Source: Acidobacteriaceae bacterium
Lineage (GTDB): Bacteria > Acidobacteriota > Terriglobia > Terriglobales > Acidobacteriaceae
NCBI GenBank assembly: GCA_025352065.1
Contig: JANXUC010000056.1
Span: forward strand, 20,439 to 84,438
Direction: 5' to 3'
DNA length: 64,000 nucleotides
A model generated the notes under the pieces. That model saw only the letters and a program-made list of their open reading frames with translations. It made no database searches and had not been told where the DNA came from. Both the position numbers and the translations under genes were made by a program. Shown in pieces: positions 33,443 through 43,340 of this stretch (position 1 is its first letter; every line of letters begins with the position of its first letter).

Positions 33443-36400
33443 TTAGAAGAAGAAGCGGAACCCAATTTGCATGGTTCGCGGGGGATTGTTGAGATTCAGC
33501 CCTCCCTTTTGGAGAACGCCTCCAAAAGTTGCGGAGCTGGGGTTGGCGTCGATTGGTCCGAAATTGGCGTGATTGAAAATGTTCTGCGCTTCCAGCCGGA
33601 CTTCAACATATCTCGCATCGTCGCCACCGAAATGGATCTTCTTGAGCAGGGTAGCATCGGTAAAGAAGCTACCGGGATTCCGAATTCCAGGTAGTAGAAA
33701 TCCTGCGTTGCTCAAGCCAAAGTTCGGGGTGTCCGCAAAGGCAGATGAATTCAACACCACCGGGTGGTGGCCCTGTTGGTCGGCATGCACAAAGTTCCCG
33801 TTTGCGTCGACCAACGCACTTCCGTAGTTTCCAGATGTACCAATCGGCGTCCCTGCGTTTAGCGAATAACGCAAGGCTGCTCCAGGAGCGGTTTGCCCGC
33901 TCGTTCCGTTCAGTCTGGTCCCAATTTGAGGAGTGAAGACCGGCGTGCCCGCCGGACTCCATGTGGTGACACCGGCCACATTCCAGCCTCCAATAACGCC
34001 ATTTAACAATTTCTCGCCAAAGCTATTGCCTGTGTTCATGAACTGGCGTCCGCGTCCGAACGGAAGCTCGTAAGAATAGTTGAGCAGAAGCGTACGTGGC
34101 AGCTCATAGGTCGCCAATCCATACGCCTCCATCAGGTTGTGTGGATCTTGCAGTATGCCCCGTCCGGCTGGTCCGGCGTGCTGAATATCCTTGCCACCGG
34201 TGTTGGTAAGAGTTCTGCGATAGGTGAATGATCCTAACAGGGTGAGTCCGTGGTAGCCCCTCGTTTGCAATTGGAAATTGAGGAAATTCGACATCGATCG
34301 ACCCCAGGTAGCTTGCCCTGGCGTCGCACTTGAGTATTGTGGCGAAAGCCCAAGCAACTGGGATACTGAAAGTGTCGGCTGACTTGCAAACTGTTGCGAC
34401 TGCCCGAAAAACGGATTGGGAACTTGCGTCGAAAGATTGTTCCCCAGTTGGTAGTAACTCAACGGGATGTTGTTGAGGCTCCATCCCCATAGCGGCATGA
34501 GCAGATGAATTCCCCGGGTCCCTGTGTAATCTACGGAAGCAACCCAACTGCGTCCGATTTGGCGCTGAATACTCACGTCCCAGGTATAGTCTTCGGGACT
34601 GTCAAAGTGGCCGATTGTGGAAGCGCCGCCCTGATCCGGATTGGCCGCCTGACCAAAAGTCTGGAAACCATAGTCTTTGTTGGTCTTGATGACTGGAAAA
34701 TAGCCCAAATTGGTGCCCGCCGCTTGCCCAGGGAACGTGCCTAAGCCGTGATCCGGTCCAAGTTCGGAAATCCAATGCTGCTGGTCCAGCGTCGAAACCT
34801 GACTAAACGTAATACTGTTGTAGTAAAAACTGAAGAAGTCGGTGGAGAGGCCGTTCAGGCCTTGATAGATGATTCCCGCGCTGGCGTGCAGCACCGTGTA
34901 AGGATCGATCGAGTAGGCCATGCCGATGCGAGGCTGGAAATTCTTCCAGTTCGTGGTGTAAAGGTTTTTCTGCGGATATTCCGGCGAGTTGAGGAAAACC
35001 ACTCGCCCCGTGGCGCCTTGCGTCAGCCAAGCTGGTTGGGGCAGGTTAGCCAGGGCCGGAACCGCTGCCGTAACTTGGCTGTAGTCCCACCCTGCGTTAG
35101 GCGTCAACACGTTCTTAGCATGGATGTCGTATTGAATGGCTGAGCTTTGTCCCGGCGCGTAGCTGACGGGCGAGCGGCCTCCGTCGTGATCCCAACGCAA
35201 GCCGAGTTGAAGGGTGAGCTTCTTGTTGACCTTCCAGTCATCCATGGCAAATGCACCCTCGTTCCATCCATGAGGAGAAATATTCCAGTTGCCCCATTGG
35301 AACGCGTGCGAGGATCCCATCATCAGCTCTGCCAAGGCAAAGCCTGTCGACGAGTCACCGGGGTTGAGGTAACTTTGAACGGAGCCTCCGCCCGGATTGA
35401 TCCATGCAACGCCGGTATGGTCTCCGCCATGCTCATTGAAGCGCAGGAAGTACTGCTCGAACCCGACCTTCAGCGTGTGTCGACCGAGGATCTTGGTGAA
35501 GCTGACGGAGCCGTTGGCGTTCTGGTTAATAAACGTATCAAACTCTGATCCGCCAACGTTGGAGAAACCAGGAAGATTGAGTACGGGTGCGATGTGGCTG
35601 GTGGTGCGGGACGGATTATTGATGATGAGCGGGTCGAATCCCCACTGCGTAATATCCACGTTCGGATCCGGGTCGGAACCGTTGCCGGAGACTCCGTCGC
35701 TGTACAACTTGGATACGCTAAATCCCAAGTGGGCCTCAAGGACCGATGTAGGCGAGACGACCAAGCTGTATTGCAAGCTGCCAGTGACATCGTGATCGCT
35801 GGTTACCGATCGAGCAGCGTGAGCAAATGGGGCGGGGATACGATCCGTCAACCTGGAACGGCTGAAACTAAGATTGAGACGCTGGCTGTTGGAGAGGTTC
35901 TCATCCACGCGGGCAAAGAAACGGTCTGTGGGCCGCGTGGTATTAATCGAATCAACGCGATCATTGGTATAGCCGTTCTTCTGCGGTGTGTGGTTTGGCA
36001 GGGGATATAGAGCCATGTAGTGCGCGAAGAGCGTGCTTTGTAAAGAAAGCGACGCGTTCCCGGATGGGCAAGTGCCGCCGGAAACATCCGCAGCGGAGCA
36101 TATTTTCCCGCCCGCCAATCCGTTGATCCCAACTGGCGCTCCGGGCACGCTCGCATATTGCGGGCGTACTCCGGCAGAGATGTTGTAGGGGTCGAAAAGT
36201 GCAGCGTAGGTTGTCGGGTTATTGTTATTGTCGAAAGCAAGGATAGTCTTGGAAAAATCTCCGTTGCGTTGCTCTGCGGTCGGAACCGTGCTAAGTACGG
36301 TTTGACCGCTGGAGTAGCGCTCACCTTCCCATGCGAAAAAGAAGAAGGTTCGATTCTTGCCGTCGTACAGATGCGGAACCGATAGCGGTCCGCCCAGCGA

Positions 36401-37339
36401 AAACCCATAGTTGTTCTGACGAAAAGCTTGCTTAGCCAGGCTCAGCGAATCGTTTTGCCAAGTGTTCGCATTCAACGCTTCGTTACGGAAGTATTCGAAG
36501 GCGCGTCCATGAAACCTATTCGCGCCGGACTTGGTGCTGATCGATATCGTACCGCCGGAGTACCGACCGTGATCAGCAGTTAGAATGCCGCTCTCGACGC
36601 GAAACTCGCCGATGGCGTCAGGCGTCGGAACCGCGCGGTTACTGGCGTTGAATTCAGCATCCTGAATTTGATTGCCATCTACTGTAATACTGGTGCCGTT
36701 GACTTGCCCGCCAGAGACGGAATACGAGTTTCCGTTATTCGCTAACAAGTACGCGGCGTTGCCAAGCGACGCAATCTGGTTGCTGAGCGGGCCCTGGCCC
36801 TGCACAGCCGGTATCACTGAAGTCAGATCCAAACTGTTGCGATTGAGCTGCGGAAGCTCCGTGATCATCTTGTTGTCCAGCACCGTGGAAGCATTGGTGT
36901 TATCCGCCTGCAAAAGCGACTCGGTGGCTGTCACCGTCATCGATTGCTGAACCGACGCTGGCTTCAAGGAGAAGTCCAGGTTGATGCGGTCGGCGAGATG
37001 GACCGTCAGATGCGAGCGCTTGACCGCACCAAAGCCATCTTTGGTCACCGCAACCTCATACGGACCGGGGACGAGTTGCGCAAGGAAGTACACACCCGCG
37101 CTATTCGATGTGTTGGTGTATGTAACACCCGTCGCCAAGTTGGTTGCCGTAACGGTAGCGGCATCGACCGAAGCTCCGGTTGCATCGGTGACCACACCGG
37201 TGACCTGCGCGTTGGAGGATTGCGCGCTAAGAAACGAGCTTGCTCCCAGCAGGATGGTGACCAGTAGCACGGCCAGCGTCCCCGCCTTCACTCCATTCCC
37301 GAACCATTGAGTCCGCAGAATCTGCTCGCTTCTTTGCAT
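33443..37339 (-). CDS. Oar-like TonB-dependent receptor with N-terminal carboxypeptidase-regulatory domain
   Basis: About 1298 residues. Residues 1-40 hold a signal peptide (AGTLAVLLVTILLGASSF). A carboxypeptidase-regulatory-like beta-sandwich follows (about 45-130: GVVTDATGASVDAATVTAT, YFLAQLVPGPYEVAVTKDGF). A plug segment is next (LQADNTNASTVLDNKMITEL and LPQLNRNSLDLTSVIP), and the rest is a long barrel (GRAFEYFRNEALNANTWQN) ending in MQIGFRFFF, the outer-membrane beta-signal. Acidobacteria use this family in place of SusC for glycan and peptide uptake. Two ATGs follow GAGGAGG; the second (37339) has the better spacing. It heads or follows the TPR/CRTAC1 genes and precedes GH36. Confidence 0.93.
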   Translation of the reverse strand: MQRSEQILRTQWFGNGVKAGTLAVLLVTILLGASSFLSAQSSNAQVTGVVTDATGASVDAATVTATNLATGVTYTNTSNSAGVYFLAQLVPGPYEVAVTKDGFGAVKRSHLTVHLADRINLDFSLKPASVQQSMTVTATESLLQADNTNASTVLDNKMITELPQLNRNSLDLTSVIPAVQGQGPLSNQIASLGNAAYLLANNGNSYSVSGGQVNGTSITVDGNQIQDAEFNASNRAVPTPDAIGEFRVESGILTADHGRYSGGTISISTKSGANRFHGRAFEYFRNEALNANTWQNDSLSLAKQAFRQNNYGFSLGGPLSVPHLYDGKNRTFFFFAWEGERYSSGQTVLSTVPTAEQRNGDFSKTILAFDNNNNPTTYAALFDPYNISAGVRPQYASVPGAPVGINGLAGGKICSAADVSGGTCPSGNASLSLQSTLFAHYMALYPLPNHTPQKNGYTNDRVDSINTTRPTDRFFARVDENLSNSQRLNLSFSRSRLTDRIPAPFAHAARSVTSDHDVTGSLQYSLVVSPTSVLEAHLGFSVSKLYSDGVSGNGSDPDPNVDITQWGFDPLIINNPSRTTSHIAPVLNLPGFSNVGGSEFDTFINQNANGSVSFTKILGRHTLKVGFEQYFLRFNEHGGDHTGVAWINPGGGSVQSYLNPGDSSTGFALAELMMGSSHAFQWGNWNISPHGWNEGAFAMDDWKVNKKLTLQLGLRWDHDGGRSPVSYAPGQSSAIQYDIHAKNVLTPNAGWDYSQVTAAVPALANLPQPAWLTQGATGRVVFLNSPEYPQKNLYTTNWKNFQPRIGMAYSIDPYTVLHASAGIIYQGLNGLSTDFFSFYYNSITFSQVSTLDQQHWISELGPDHGLGTFPGQAAGTNLGYFPVIKTNKDYGFQTFGQAANPDQGGASTIGHFDSPEDYTWDVSIQRQIGRSWVASVDYTGTRGIHLLMPLWGWSLNNIPLSYYQLGNNLSTQVPNPFFGQSQQFASQPTLSVSQLLGLSPQYSSATPGQATWGRSMSNFLNFQLQTRGYHGLTLLGSFTYRRTLTNTGGKDIQHAGPAGRGILQDPHNLMEAYGLATYELPRTLLLNYSYELPFGRGRQFMNTGNSFGEKLLNGVIGGWNVAGVTTWSPAGTPVFTPQIGTRLNGTSGQTAPGAALRYSLNAGTPIGTSGNYGSALVDANGNFVHADQQGHHPVVLNSSAFADTPNFGLSNAGFLLPGIRNPGSFFTDATLLKKIHFGGDDARYVEVRLEAQNIFNHANFGPIDANPSSATFGGVLQKGGLNLNNPPRTMQIGFRFFF

Positions 37340-37493
37340 AAACATCCTCCTCAAAGTTTCGTTGGCCCAGCGCCTCGAATTTCGATCTCGCGGCGCCAAA
37401 AAACGACACAAGTTGCCGTCCACTGTTCTATCGGCATTGGTTAAGTACTGCTATGCGGGATCAGGTTATTTTCTTTGTTTAAACTGCAGGGGG

Positions 37494-39197
37494 TTATTTC
37501 GGCGTATTCGCCGGAACCGGCGTTTGCACAGGTTCTTCCAGCTTCAATAGCTGGTCGGCACTTACATGATCGATTTTCTGGATGGTTCCAGAGGGCCAGT
37601 GGATTTCCAGCGAAACCTTGTTCTCTGCACCCAGGCCAAAGTGAACCCGTAGATCGCTCGACGACGCATACCCTACGCTATTGGCTACCCGTGCCACCTG
37701 AGTCCGACTCGCGCTCTTACAAACAACCTTGGCGCCCAACGCCGACCGATTACTCCTCGTCCCCTCCAGAGAAAGTTGCAGCCAATGCTGGGCGGGACTC
37801 CGATTCATCCACAATTCAATTGGCTCGTTGATCGACGACACCGCCACATCAATCCGCCCATCGTTATTGAAATCCGCAAACGCCATGCCGCGATGGAGAC
37901 GACTTACAGAAAAATCTGCGCCCGCATCCGACGACACATCCATAAATTTTCCGCCCTCATTCTTGAGAACCTTATTCGCCTGCGGCTCATTCGCGTCAAG
38001 GCCACCGTTCGCGAGAAAAAGATCGAGCTGGCCATCATTGTCGAAATCCGCGAATCCGCATCCCCATCCGTTCCAGCCGCGACTCAGCGCCAGCAGTCCA
38101 CTCGAAGCGCTGGCATCCTCAAACGTCCCATCACCACGATTTCGAAACAGCTCAAACGTTTCACCGCGAAGTCCCGTCATGACAATATCCGGAAGACCAT
38201 CTCCATCGAAATCCCCGAAGTCTGCGCCCATCCCCGAGATTTGACGCCCGTCTCCGTTGTAAGCAACTCCGGCCTGGATGCCAACTTCTTTCAGCTTGCC
38301 GCCACCAAGACTGCGGATCAGCAAATTACGATCATTGTCATTCGCAATAAAAATATCAGAGCACCCATCGCCCTCGCTGGCAATCGCAATACCCATTCCC
38401 TTCCCCAACACCTTCGCCAGTCCCGCCTCGGCAGAAACTTCCCTGAACGTGCCATTCCCATTGTTGTGAAAAAGCAGCACCGGCTCAGCACGATACATAT
38501 CGGGATGGCAGTAGGTGCGAGTCGCTCCCGCAAGTCCGCCGCAAATTGGGTCACTCCCCGCAGCCCAATCGCAATAGTTCGACACAATTAAATCGAGGTG
38601 CCCGTCGTTGTCGTAGTCAATCCACGCCGCAGCCACCGACCACAATTTGCGGCCTTTCGCATCGAGCCCGCTGACCCCAGCCGCTTGTGTTACATCCGTA
38701 AAAGTACCGTCGCCGTTATTTCGATACAGCGTGTTGCCGTGCACGCCGACAACATAGAGGTCATCAAAGCCGTCGTTGTTGAAGTCTCCAACGGCAACGC
38801 CCATTTCGTATCCGCGCCCCTGCACGCACGCCTTTTGCGTAACGTCGGTGAACGTCCCATCGCGATTGTTGCGGTAAAGACGATTCCAAAAACGCGGATC
38901 AGATTTCTGCAGATTCGGCAAAGACGCACCGTTCACGCAGTAGAGATCAGGCCAGCCATCGTGATCAAAGTCAATCACGCCCAAGCCGCCAAGAACCGTT
39001 TCCACCTGATATTTGCGTCCGGAGGCATCGTTACGCAAAACAAAGTCCAGCCCGCAAGCGGGAGCCACGTTCTCGAATTGGATTGCGCCGCTCGGCAAAG
39101 GCAGGCCAAACGTTCTTCCCGCAGACTGCGCGATCAAAGCTCCGCCCAACAGCTTGGCGAAACTGCGCCGGTTCAGTGGCTGGTTATTTTTGCCCAT
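37494..39197 (-). CDS. CRTAC1-family secreted protein (FG-GAP/VCBS repeats, ASPIC/UnbV)
   Basis: About 567 residues with a twin-arginine-like leader (LNRRSFAKLLGGALIAQSAG). Repeated FG-GAP/VCBS units follow, each with a calcium-type loop such as DFDHDGWPDLY, DFNNDGFDDLYVVG, DYDNDGHLDLIVSNY and DFDGDGLPDIVMTG, forming a beta-propeller. The C-terminus is an ASPIC/UnbV domain (HWLQLSLEGTRSNRSALGAKV, VHFGLGAENKVSLEIHWPSG). Such proteins bind carbohydrates or partners outside the cell in Acidobacteria and Bacteroidetes. The start lies 14 bases inside the TPR gene's end, so they are translated together. It lies 155 bases upstream of the TonB receptor. Confidence 0.9.
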   Translation of the reverse strand: MGKNNQPLNRRSFAKLLGGALIAQSAGRTFGLPLPSGAIQFENVAPACGLDFVLRNDASGRKYQVETVLGGLGVIDFDHDGWPDLYCVNGASLPNLQKSDPRFWNRLYRNNRDGTFTDVTQKACVQGRGYEMGVAVGDFNNDGFDDLYVVGVHGNTLYRNNGDGTFTDVTQAAGVSGLDAKGRKLWSVAAAWIDYDNDGHLDLIVSNYCDWAAGSDPICGGLAGATRTYCHPDMYRAEPVLLFHNNGNGTFREVSAEAGLAKVLGKGMGIAIASEGDGCSDIFIANDNDRNLLIRSLGGGKLKEVGIQAGVAYNGDGRQISGMGADFGDFDGDGLPDIVMTGLRGETFELFRNRGDGTFEDASASSGLLALSRGWNGWGCGFADFDNDGQLDLFLANGGLDANEPQANKVLKNEGGKFMDVSSDAGADFSVSRLHRGMAFADFNNDGRIDVAVSSINEPIELWMNRSPAQHWLQLSLEGTRSNRSALGAKVVCKSASRTQVARVANSVGYASSSDLRVHFGLGAENKVSLEIHWPSGTIQKIDHVSADQLLKLEEPVQTPVPANTPK

Positions 39198-40902
39198 CGT
39201 CGTCCTGGCTCTTACTATTCCGATCGTTATACGACTTACTCTGAAACGCCTCAGAGAGCTCTTGCGCGGTGGCAAACGCTTTCTCAGCTTCGGCTGTCCG
39301 CCCCAGCTTTCTCAAAACCGTTCCCAGAATCTGATGCAGGCTTCCCTTTTCATCGGGATACTTGTGTTCCAAAACCGGCGCAAGATATTGTAGCGCCTCT
39401 TCGGCAGCGCCCGTCTGCGCCAAAGCTCTCCCCAACTCGACACGCGCGGTCACGTCAACCGAATCACGTGCCAATATTTCGCGAAGATACGGCACCGCGG
39501 CGCCATAATCTCTTTCCTCCATGGCGAGTTTGGCCAGTGTCCGTTTCGCCGAAGTACGTTGCGGATCAATCTTGAGCGCCGCTCTAGCATTCTCGCGAGC
39601 AGCATCGTTCTTGCCAGCGCCCAGCTGTGCTTCAGCCAGCCGCTCCAATACCGCCGGATCCCCGGGCCGTCGCGCCAGCGCAGCCTGATATTCCGCAACC
39701 GCCGCATTCGCATTCGATTGCAGCCGCAGCAAAATGTCGCCTTGCATCATGTGCAGCACGGCTTCATCCGCACCGGATTTACGCGCTCGTTCCGCTATCT
39801 CTCCCGCCTCGAGCGAATAGCAAAGCGAAAGCAGAAACATGCCGTATGGTTCCAGCGACCGCTCAGGGCGCTTTTTTTCCAACATTGGAATGCTCGGGCC
39901 GCAGTCATTCAGGCTCCCCAAAGCCGCGCGCCTTCGAAGCCACAGCTCAGGTCGATCCGGCGCATCGTGATTACCGCCCGCAGGACGTACCGCAAATTCG
40001 CAGCGCTCCGCCTTCGTCCGCACGCACTCAAAAAACTTCACCGCAGTTCTACTGACCCTCGCAGAACTTGGAGGCCAAACTTCAGCTGGCCACACATGAC
40101 TCGCCCTCTCCAGTACTGACAAGGAAACCTGCCCCACCGCGTTCAGGCGTTCGACCACATGCGGCCACTCACCCCGCCGCGCGGCCAGTTCCGCATCGAC
40201 TAGCCAAGCAGCAAGGTCAATGCGTTCAAACTCCAAAGCGTGGTGAAGATATTTTTCCGCCGAGGACAAATCGCTGCCAGCCAAGCTCGCCCGCGCAAGG
40301 TCAGTCCAAATCCCCGGAGCCTCTGGATCCAACCCGGCAGCGCGTTCCAGCAATGGCTTTCGCCCAGCATCCGCCGCCGAAAGCGCCAGCGCCTGCAGCC
40401 GATACTCCGCCGCCAACCCCTTCTGCGAGCCGCGCAACTGATCCGACATTTTGGAGAATCGCGCCACCGCAAAATCCACAAAGGCAACCGAAGCCTCGGC
40501 TGAGTTCGGCGCCACCCGCAACGCCTTCAGGTATGCTTCCGACGCATCGCCATAGAGCTCCTGCCGGGCCAACGCCTCTCCCAAATAAGCCAATGGGAAT
40601 TCTTCCTTCGGACGAAGCCGCGACGCCGCGCGCAAATATGGAACTGAATTCTTGGTTTCCCCCGTGCGAAGCAAGTCAATGCCGAGCAGCAAGTTGACAA
40701 AATAATCCTTCGCATCCAGTCGATAGGCACGCCGAAGAAGGGGCAGCGCCTCCGAATACTGGCCTTTTTCATGCAGCGCAAACGCTTGCTGCATAAGGAA
40801 TTTGAGGTTCTCTTCCCCCACCGCCAACGGGCAAAGGCCAATGGCCGCCATCATAGCGACAATTCGAAACCAACGACGGCATCCCGCTCTACAAACCTTC
40901 AT
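39184..40902 (-). CDS. Exported TPR-repeat protein
   Basis: About 572 residues. A signal peptide (RWFRIVAMMAAIGLCPLAVG) is followed by tandem TPR units: LMQQAFALHEKGQYSEALPLL, PLAYLGEALARQELYGDASEAY, VAEYQAALARRPGDPAVLERLAEAQL, and three more to the C-terminus. The TPR superhelix usually binds peptides, proteins or sugars in the periplasm. The start at 40902 fits the signal peptide; an upstream extension to 41151 is improbable and would cross the divergent promoter. Its C-terminus (SKSYNDRNSKSQDDDG) overlaps the CRTAC1 start by 14 bases. It is the first gene of the 15-kb minus-strand glycan cluster. Confidence 0.87.
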   Translation of the reverse strand: MKVCRAGCRRWFRIVAMMAAIGLCPLAVGEENLKFLMQQAFALHEKGQYSEALPLLRRAYRLDAKDYFVNLLLGIDLLRTGETKNSVPYLRAASRLRPKEEFPLAYLGEALARQELYGDASEAYLKALRVAPNSAEASVAFVDFAVARFSKMSDQLRGSQKGLAAEYRLQALALSAADAGRKPLLERAAGLDPEAPGIWTDLARASLAGSDLSSAEKYLHHALEFERIDLAAWLVDAELAARRGEWPHVVERLNAVGQVSLSVLERASHVWPAEVWPPSSARVSRTAVKFFECVRTKAERCEFAVRPAGGNHDAPDRPELWLRRRAALGSLNDCGPSIPMLEKKRPERSLEPYGMFLLSLCYSLEAGEIAERARKSGADEAVLHMMQGDILLRLQSNANAAVAEYQAALARRPGDPAVLERLAEAQLGAGKNDAARENARAALKIDPQRTSAKRTLAKLAMEERDYGAAVPYLREILARDSVDVTARVELGRALAQTGAAEEALQYLAPVLEHKYPDEKGSLHQILGTVLRKLGRTAEAEKAFATAQELSEAFQSKSYNDRNSKSQDDDGQK

Positions 40903-41056
40903 CGAAGTAAGCCCGAGGCCAGCATACGACGCACAGTGCGGATTCAGCAACGGGCAGCGTTGCCAAATTTGTGAAGGAATGTTCGATAAACATCGGCAAT
41001 AAACAGAACAGAACGTGTATGCTTGCGGGCTAGCTCGATCCAAAGAGGCGATATCG
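40903..41056. promoter_or_regulatory. Divergent promoter region of the glycan cluster
   Basis: 154 bases between the minus-strand TPR gene and the plus-strand beta-helix gene. It must hold promoters for both directions of the glycan island, hence a likely site for the PocR-AraC regulator. No palindrome or clear -10/-35 pair can be given by eye. Confidence 0.4.
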
Positions 41057-42319
41057 ATGAAACTTGCCACCTTCCTATTCTTGCTCCTGACCTCGACCTC
41101 CATCGCCGTGGGACAGAAAACTCTGCCCGCCCTAAAGGACGGAACCGTCATTGACGAAAAAACAGACTTTCGTCAAGACGGCCCGCTTCACATTGAAGGC
41201 CATGTAAAGCTGAAAGGGATTTTTCTCGATCTGCGCGGACCCATCACAGTAGCTTCCGGCGCCGACCTCACGCTTGAAGACGTAAAAATCAAAGTCTCTG
41301 ACCCTCCGGGCGCGGCCAACGGAACCAGTGGACTGCAATGTGAAGGTCCTGCGAAAATCACTGTCCTCCGATCCACCTTGGCCGCTGAAGGCACCGCGCA
41401 CCCTATGTGGGGCCTGCAAGGCGAAGTCACCGTTGATGACTTCCAAACAAAGAACACAGAATTCCATTTAAATCACGTGAACGCCAACCTCAATAACTTC
41501 ACAATCTTCGAGTTGGAGATTTCCCGCTCGAGTAAGGTCGTGGGTCGGCACCTGCGACTGGTATTTCTTTCCACCCATACCGGCGACGACGACAAGATCG
41601 AGTTCTCCAATATTCCCGCCGACCAGCCTTTTTCGCAAAAGCTGCGCATGGGATCGCAGGCTACCGCCGATCTCTCCGACACGACGGTGCAACTTTTTCT
41701 GCTCTACGTGCATGGCAGCAGTGACGTGAGTTTGAGTCACATCGGACGCGCGCAACTAGCCATCTTTCCCGATTGCAAAGGAACGCTCACCCTGCCGCAC
41801 GGAATTATCGGCTCAGCGAAAACACATATACTCGTTCCAGAACTTAGCGCTTCGAACTGTCCCTTCCACATCTACCTCAACGATGTCAATGCGGACACTT
41901 GGGACGTTTACGCTCGCGGAAACGCCGATGTTACTTTCACCGGGAGCGTTATTGACGAACTGACGGCGGATGGCAAGGCCAAAATCACTGTTCGCGATTC
42001 GGAAGTCTATGCCGACTGGCTCTCTTTCGGCGCCGATTCCACTCTGCGAGTGGAGAATTCCACCGTCGGCGCGCTGCGACTGGCTGCACAGAGGCCGGAC
42101 TTAGCAACAAGCCAGATTCGATTGAACGGACGCAGTCAAGCAACTTTTGATCACGTGAAATTCGATTGCGGTATCGTTGCCGCTGACGACTCCACACTCG
42201 CGATTCACAATTCTCTAACCCCTCCCAACTATATTCGACGCGGAGAGCATGCTGTCGTTCGTGCCGACCCCGAACTTAAAATCGAGATGCTGACGACGGA
42301 TACTCCGCGGAAGAACTAA
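41057..42319 (+). CDS. Secreted protein with beta-helix-like repeats, function unknown
   Basis: A 420-residue exported protein with a signal peptide (KLATFLFLLLTSTSIAVGQ). The rest is repeated short beta strands rich in V, T, D and N, with turns such as VASGADLTLEDVKIKV, DTWDVYARGNADVTFTGSVI and FGADSTLRVENSTVGALRL. This pattern matches a right-handed parallel beta-helix, a fold used by pectate lyases and other polysaccharide-binding proteins. No catalytic residues can be named. It is divergent from the TPR gene and followed 22 bases later by the aldose-epimerase-like gene, which suggests a role with polysaccharide. Confidence 0.6.
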   Translation: MKLATFLFLLLTSTSIAVGQKTLPALKDGTVIDEKTDFRQDGPLHIEGHVKLKGIFLDLRGPITVASGADLTLEDVKIKVSDPPGAANGTSGLQCEGPAKITVLRSTLAAEGTAHPMWGLQGEVTVDDFQTKNTEFHLNHVNANLNNFTIFELEISRSSKVVGRHLRLVFLSTHTGDDDKIEFSNIPADQPFSQKLRMGSQATADLSDTTVQLFLLYVHGSSDVSLSHIGRAQLAIFPDCKGTLTLPHGIIGSAKTHILVPELSASNCPFHIYLNDVNADTWDVYARGNADVTFTGSVIDELTADGKAKITVRDSEVYADWLSFGADSTLRVENSTVGALRLAAQRPDLATSQIRLNGRSQATFDHVKFDCGIVAADDSTLAIHNSLTPPNYIRRGEHAVVRADPELKIEMLTTDTPRKN

Positions 42320-42340
42320 GAATTAAAGGACAAGAATTAC

Positions 42341-43333
42341 ATGAGTTGCAAGGTAAGCACCGAGTGGTCCTATCGCGGGCTGCGCACCATAGTCTTGGAG
42401 AACAAGTTTCTCCGCATCGTCGTCCTGCCTGAAGCCGGCGCGAAGATCTGGCAGATCACCTACAAGCCCCTGGATTCCGATTTGCTCTGGAATAACCCTC
42501 GTATCGCTCCCGCTCGTCTGCCGATGAATTCGCGCTACGACGATCTGTGGAGCGGCGGCTGGGATGAACTCTTCCCCAGCGACGAAGCCGGATTGATCGA
42601 CGGCGAAATCTATCCGGACCACGGCGAGTTCTGGACTGGCGACTGGCAAGCGGAGGCCTTTCACGCGGAGAACAAGGCAGGAGTGATATTGCGTTTTACC
42701 ACTCCCATCAGCGCGATTTCAGTCGAGAAAACAATCTGGATTGAACCCGATTCTGCTCGCATTCGATTCCGTCACCAGATGACCAACCGGGGAAACGCAC
42801 CTTTTCCATTTCTCTGGAAACTACATCCAGCCATGGCAGTAACTCCGCAGCACCGCGTAGATTTCCCCGCTATGAAGGTTGTTCTGGAACCAGCATTTCC
42901 CGGAACCCTCGGCGGCGGCCCCAGCAGCTTCACTTGGCCAACCGCGAAGGTCGGTGGTAAAGACATTGATTTACGTCCTATTCCTGCTGAATCCGAGCGC
43001 CAGCTTTACTTCTTCTACGGAACGGAGATGGCTGCAGGTTGGTGCGCGCTGACCAATACAGCGAATCGCCTCTCTTGCGGGCTAGTTTTTGACCAAAAGG
43101 TTTTCCCGAGTTGCTGGCTGTTCGCCAGCTATGGCGGATGGCGCAACTACAACGTCGCCGTGCTGGAACCCTGCACCGGGTACCCGTTGAATTTTGAAGC
43201 GATGCAAGCGGCAGGCCGCCACAAGACGTTGGCCCCAGGACAGGTTCTGGATACCGAAGTTTTGTTCACCGTGCAGGAAAATATACAGTCAGTTCAACGC
43301 ATCGAAGAGGATGGGACAATCATCGCTGGCTGA
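42341..43333 (+). CDS. Aldose-1-epimerase-like / DUF5107 protein
   Basis: A 330-residue protein with the galactose-mutarotase beta-sandwich pattern: WSYRGLRTIVLENKFLRIVV near the start, PEAGAKIWQI (the GG/GA start motif of epimerases), LWSGGWDELFPSDE, and FLWKLHPAMAV with a His typical of the active site. The C-terminal part has a second strand set (PSCWLFASYGGWRNYNVAVLEPCTG, where Glu may be catalytic). DUF5107/aldose-epimerase superfamily members act on or bind free sugars. AAAGGACAAG lies before the ATG. It is convergent with the EamA pair, with eight bases between stops. Confidence 0.7.
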   Translation: MSCKVSTEWSYRGLRTIVLENKFLRIVVLPEAGAKIWQITYKPLDSDLLWNNPRIAPARLPMNSRYDDLWSGGWDELFPSDEAGLIDGEIYPDHGEFWTGDWQAEAFHAENKAGVILRFTTPISAISVEKTIWIEPDSARIRFRHQMTNRGNAPFPFLWKLHPAMAVTPQHRVDFPAMKVVLEPAFPGTLGGGPSSFTWPTAKVGGKDIDLRPIPAESERQLYFFYGTEMAAGWCALTNTANRLSCGLVFDQKVFPSCWLFASYGGWRNYNVAVLEPCTGYPLNFEAMQAAGRHKTLAPGQVLDTEVLFTVQENIQSVQRIEEDGTIIAG

Positions 43334-43340
43334 TTGATTT

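Noticed and set aside
40903..41151. 83-residue upstream extension of the TPR protein
   Set aside because: It crosses the divergent gene's start and buries the signal peptide.
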